From contig OZ038470.1 of NCBI GenBank assembly GCA_964036295.1, positions 3,089,501 through 3,153,500 on the forward strand: DNA of 64,000 nucleotides. Direction: 5' to 3'. The position numbers and the translations under genes were made by a program. The notes below the pieces were generated by a model. That model was not told the DNA's origin. It worked only from the letters and a program-made list of their open reading frames with translations, and did no database searches. Below, in pieces: positions 46,801 to 64,000 of this stretch (positions are counted from its first letter, which is position 1; each line of letters opens with the position of its first letter). This stretch comes from Plumapathes pennacea (lineage: Eukaryota; Cnidaria; Anthozoa; Antipatharia; Myriopathidae).

Positions 46801-47856
46801 TTTACCTTAAAAGCTATGATCATTACTATGTTAATGCAAGACCCATACGGAATCTAAATCTCTCTAATTGTTCTGTCTTAATTGTTTTTGCTAGATTTTG
46901 AAAGAAGTTTGGCGTTGCTTGACAAAGTTTCGTATATAGTTTTGACCGGCGTCTAAAAATCACTGCTCTGTGTCAATAATTCTGCATCGGTGAATGTCAT
47001 TCAGAGCAAAATAAATCATTCGAGAACAATATGACAAAACAGTAACGTCAAAACCTCTTTATACTGTCGGATATTTTTTTTGTAAGTCCCTTTTGGAGAG
47101 CGAAATGGAGAGGTAATGGAACACTAACCCCACCCTCCAAAGCTTATTACGGACTGGTGCAGTCGTACTGGCACCTGTTCATGTCTACATGCTGTGTTCT
47201 ACAACAGATGTAACATGTGCCAAAAAAAAAAGAAAAAGAGAAAGAGAAATCAGAGAAGGAGTAGATTTTCACGTGATTGGGAATATGGCACCGCGTCCGT
47301 TGAAGAAGTAACTGACAAGTCACTCTGTGCGGTGGGTTAAACCCTGGTTAAAAGGGACTCACGAGTCGACCCAACTCAGCCCAAATGTTCACCTTGTGTT
47401 TGACCGCCAACCTGGACTGACTTTGGCCGACTTGGGCCGACTTTGGTCAAGTTCAATTCCGCGCCAGTCGACCAAAGTTTTTCACGGTTTGGCCATCTAA
47501 CACAAGTCGTCCCAAGCTGGACACATCAGCTTTTTGTTGCGGAAACTGGATGGTTTTCCGTTACGACATGCGACTCCGTTTGGCAAGTCAATACACGCAA
47601 GTTTATCAATTCGCAAACTTGGATCGATTTGCGAGTCTGTTTTTGACAAGTTACACATTTGCGCGCGGTCGTTATACTCAGCAGTATTCATTCGTTCATC
47701 CATATGATTTATTGTTGCGACGTATACACGATACATTTACGACCACTCGGTCGCTCGGACGCTTTCTTAGAGTAAATAAACCGACGGCTAGGTGAATCAT
47801 CTATAGTATATCGAGGAGATGAACTGATATAGTGTTGGTCTTACCAAAACAGATAA
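43860..47856. other. Intergenic DNA upstream of ODAD2
   Basis: No convincing gene. Contains (CA)n/(CACG)n tracts at about 44565-44630, a (GT)n at about 44700-44716, and a possible Tigger/pogo terminus 'acagtcaactttctctaagcggacacc' at 45832-45858. From about 47,330 to 47,560 a short motif around 'ccgacttgggcc' and 'gtcgacc' is repeated irregularly. The final 200 bases are the presumed ODAD2 promoter. Confidence 0.45.
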
Positions 47857-61045
<13,189 letters not shown>

Positions 61046-61149
61046 ATTTTGAAGATCTTTTCAACGGCGTGCGATAGATCTCCGAGTACTCCCACACAAG
61101 AGTATACGCGGGAATTGAGCTGTTTTGAGTTCTTAATCCTTAGATGTGT

Positions 61150-61350
61150 TCACTCATATGTAAGCTCTCAACGAATACATTCTATTAACATTGTTCACTT
61201 CCAACTCCTGAACCGTCAAATGAAACCTAGCGGTTTGACCACTTAAATGAAAGCTCTCAACGAGTACATTCTAATAGAAATGTTCACTTCCAAATTTTGA
61301 ATTGTCAAATGAAAGCTCTCAACGAATGCATTCTAATAGCAGTGTTGTTT
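61150..61350 (+). repeat. Minisatellite, about three 58-60 bp units
   Basis: Units contain 'gtcaaatgaaagctctcaac', 'ga(a/g)tacattctaatag' and 'gttcacttccaa'. It lies just after the ODAD2 stop. Related sequence is seen at 20400-20475 and, inverted, at 54455-54550. Confidence 0.75.
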
Positions 61351-61680
61351 AGCGGAGTTCGTTGTTGAATTTGGAGTTGCCATTTTCTTAATGAATTATA
61401 TTATAAAATTTTACACATCCAAGTAGATCACAGTGTTGACATATTAAACACACTTTTTATATTTTCAAACACAACCGAATCTCTGTATACATCACGTGAC
61501 CTTGTCTTTGTCCAGTGCTGCTGTCAAATGTTGTTAATTTCAAGTCTTATCTAAGTTCGCCGTTTGGTTGTCTTTCTTAAAGTCTTTTTATTTTCTGTCC
61601 TGCGATAGCTTTGCTCTCCATGTCACTAAACACCTAATTGATAGATGATCGGTTTCCAGGCAACAAACTTGTCTTCGCAA

Positions 61681-61933
61681 GAATTCCCAGGTTGCGCGCG
61701 CATCCAAGCTCTGACGGCCCAAACTTTCAAATGCAACTTTCAGCTTTCTTTCACGGCGGACGGCCTCGATATAAATGCTTCATGCTGCGCCCTTATTTGA
61801 GTTTGGACGGCTATCTTAAGTTTTAAAGCCGTTTTCAACATTAGTCACGCATGTAGAATTGCTCGCTAGACAATATTATTATATGGAAAGTCGTGGACCG
61901 TCGAGCTTGAATGCGCGCGCATCCTTGAGAAAC
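61681..61933. repeat. Dispersed repeat forming the B4GALNT 5' flank
   Basis: Aligns by eye with 55889-56126 over its whole length and ends at the same 'ccttgagaaac' motif, 21 bases before the preferred start codon. It includes an upstream in-frame ATG at 61883, so any N-terminus starting there would be repeat-derived. Confidence 0.65.
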
Positions 61934-61954
61934 TGTCAGTTTTGGACTCGCACG

Positions 61955-63928
61955 ATGTATATCTCGTGTCATTTGAGAAGAGGTGCCCTCAAAAAGATAT
62001 TTTTCTTTGTAATTGCATTCGGATTAATCACAGAAGGAGTCATCTACTTTACCTGTCATTACCATTCGTTCAGAATTGTGGAAGAGAAATTATTGATACT
62101 TCCGCCGTTAGTGTTCAATGCGCCTGCAACAGCGGTCTCTAAACCGGATCTGCCTTCGGGTTTGTTAAATCATCATATTTGGTACGGCCTGTACTTTGAG
62201 GAATTAGAGGACTTGGGTATCTTTCCGATGTTCCCGAAGGCGCCCGACAACCGAACAATCTTAGAGGGAAGCAAAGCTCTGGAAGTCAGAGTAAACAATG
62301 GAAGTGCTCAACGTATCTTTGGCTATCTAGTGCCGCAAGAATCGGGAAACTACCGTTTTAGTATCGTATCAGACGGAGTTGTTCATATGTGGTTGGCGAC
62401 AGCCGAAGATGACCGGCAAAATGCCAGACTTGTAGCGTTCTCTGGACTTCAAATTGCGCCAAATGCCCAGAGGATCGACCTAATTAATGGACAAGAGTAC
62501 TTTATGGAAATTATCAAGATTACAAGTGCGAAAGAAAGCTACTTACGTTTAAGTTGGCATAGACCGGGAAGTACCCAGCCAGAAGACATCGACTGGCAAA
62601 TGTTTCATCCCTTTTTGAACGACACTGGCCTGGCAGCTTTCAGAATTTATGACGACAACATCCCCGAAGTCGTATCGTGTTCTTTTAGACAAACTCACTT
62701 GGCAGCGTTTTCGCATTTTAATCGTGGGAAAAGGTTCTACGTGGCTCACGAAAGTGTAAATGACGTTTTACCATCGTGCCAATACGATCCCAGCTACAAC
62801 TTTCACAGGAAAATGAGTAAATGGGAAGCGGTGTCTCTTCACGTGGTGCACACCTTTCGTTTTCCATTTCCCCAATTAGAAGCTCTGAAAGATGCCAAGC
62901 AGTGGTACTTTCCGCTGGACGAAAGCGAGGCCATGTCGGTCGTGCGAACATATATGGCGAAACTGGAGAAAGCACAGCCCAAGTAATGTATTTGTATTTG
63001 AAATATATTTGTATTTATATAATGAAAAACGACAAAAGCGTGTCGTACAGCAAGTTATACAGGTCCAACTCTCCCGAGATGTCACTGAGATTTCATTTAA
63101 TAAATATATAAATGTATGATGATCCACCACTAAAGAACACTATAGGGCGGATATTTTTATTTTTTAAAGGCCTCACGCCCTTCATCTCAAATGAAGGTAT
63201 AAGGAGACTGCTTCGATAGATGCGTCTTTCTTTAGAAATACGTTTTTGATTATTGTGATCCACTGTACAATTCTCGTTTTTTTACCCGAGAAGGATACGC
63301 CAAATCGAGGTGTACGGAGGATGTACCCAAAATACCACGTGACTCCTGAAAAGAGATTTGAAATATATATATTTTTTAATTGACCGGTAATTATTTTGTT
63401 TGTAAACGCAGAAGATATCATCTGCTGAATGTGACCAACGTCGAGAGGAAAGAAGACCAGGAAAACGGAAAGCGTTACCTCATCGAAGTCGAACTCACGG
63501 ACAAATCCACTGAGAAAACGGTAACATTATCCGAGTACGTTTTCCAAATCAAGGGCCAACACAGCTTATGCTATCCAAGCAACTTCCAGTGGAACCGCAC
63601 CTCTCAAGTTTACCTGGTAGTGACCTCAAAAAACCAAGGAAGGTGGCTGCATCACTTTATTAAGAACGTCGAGAGAATTTTGAGCGAGACAGGGGATTCT
63701 AATGTTCATGTGGTCATCTTCGACTATGATAGTTCCGATATGGACCTGCACAGAGTACTTCGTGACAGCTCCATTACGTCGTACCGGGTGATCAAGAGAC
63801 CTGGACGCTACTCTCGGACCGAGTCCTTCACTGAGGCCATTAACAGTATTGAGGATCCTCACGCTATCGTCTTCATGCTTGACCTGCACCTCGATATTGC
63901 CAGTTCGTTCATTGATGATATAAGGAAG
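61955..63928 (+). CDS. B4GALNT4: Beta-1,4-N-acetylgalactosaminyltransferase 3/4-like, partial
   Basis: Exons 61955-62982 and 63412-63928 join (AA|A, Lys) and end at a donor AAG|GTATAG, so the gene continues beyond the window; 515 residues are present. It is a Golgi type II membrane enzyme that adds GalNAc to terminal GlcNAc. Seen: a short basic cytosolic tail, a membrane anchor at about 15-33 (IFFFVIAFGLI), a PA14-type domain at about 75-205 (WYGLYFEEL, GNYRFSIVSDGVVHMWL), then the start of the glycosyltransferase domain with LSEYVFQI, VVTSKNQGRW, VVIFDYDSSDMDL and AIVFMLDLHLD, matching B4GALNT3/4. The catalytic C-terminal half is off the window. An ATG at 61883 would add 24 residues but lies in a dispersed repeat. 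B4GALNT3 and B4GALNT4 cannot be separated. Confidence 0.85.
62983..63411 (+). other. B4GALNT intron 1
   Basis: GT-AG intron of 429 bp (AA|GTAATG to CGCAG|AAG). It contains only AT-rich sequence and no repeat that I recognise. Confidence 0.7.
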
Positions 63929-64000
63929 GTATAGCTCTTGGCAGGGTCTGATCACATGACTCTGGTCACATGACCCAAAATTCACCAAGTGACTGAAATT

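Noticed and set aside
61883-61954. Upstream ATG as the true B4GALNT start
   Set aside because: It lies inside a dispersed repeat; the ATG at 61,955 gives a normal short cytosolic tail and anchor. Kept as a finding rather than the model.

Overview
This window is animal nuclear DNA, most likely from an anthozoan cnidarian such as a stony coral. It is AT-rich. Its genes are split by many short GT-AG introns, CpG-rich stretches sit near promoters, and the introns are crowded with small inverted-repeat elements. The proteins look like clear but divergent orthologues of human proteins. The coral assignment is an inference from gene style and repeat content, because no species-specific marker is present. 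All exon joins below were made by eye, by matching splice signals, reading phase and remembered family sequences.

Layout. 1-5,000: repeats, including a long fold-back (957-1533) and an inverted duplication (3461-4897) that carries a minus-strand Cys/His-rich hypothetical gene and a 21-bp minisatellite. 5,095-7,439 (+): TYSND1, the peroxisomal processing protease, with catalytic triad and C-terminal SKL. 7,440-17,634: no coding gene seen; a CpG-rich stretch near 11-13.4 kb may be the promoter and 5' exon region of the next gene. 17,639-20,943 (+): a FoxN2/3 forkhead factor in six coding exons. 23,386-27,329 (-): SPATA17 in twelve exons, with an RFX X-box just before its start. 29,419-36,417 (+): DUSP10/MKP5 in three exons. 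39,916-40,482 (+): an intronless gene of unknown function. 41,383-43,800: two 5'-truncated LINE tails and an unresolved pair of exons. 47,857-61,045 (+): ODAD2 (ARMC4) in 22 exons, one of them apparently followed by a GC-AG intron. 61,955 to the window end (+): the first two exons of a B4GALNT3/4-like glycosyltransferase.

The genes do not form an operon or a single pathway. Two of them, SPATA17 and ODAD2, belong to motile cilia and sperm flagella; TYSND1 acts in peroxisomes, DUSP10 switches off p38/JNK signalling, FoxN2/3 is nuclear, and the B4GALNT enzyme acts in the Golgi. The main structural story is mobile DNA: at least seven families of short non-autonomous elements recur, several with readable TA or TTAA target duplications. 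One dispersed repeat supplies the sequence just upstream of the glycosyltransferase start codon. I found no prokaryote-style defence or other clearly new multi-gene system. The most unusual objects are the inverted duplication at 3.5-4.9 kb, the inferred GC-AG intron and the repeat-derived 5' end.
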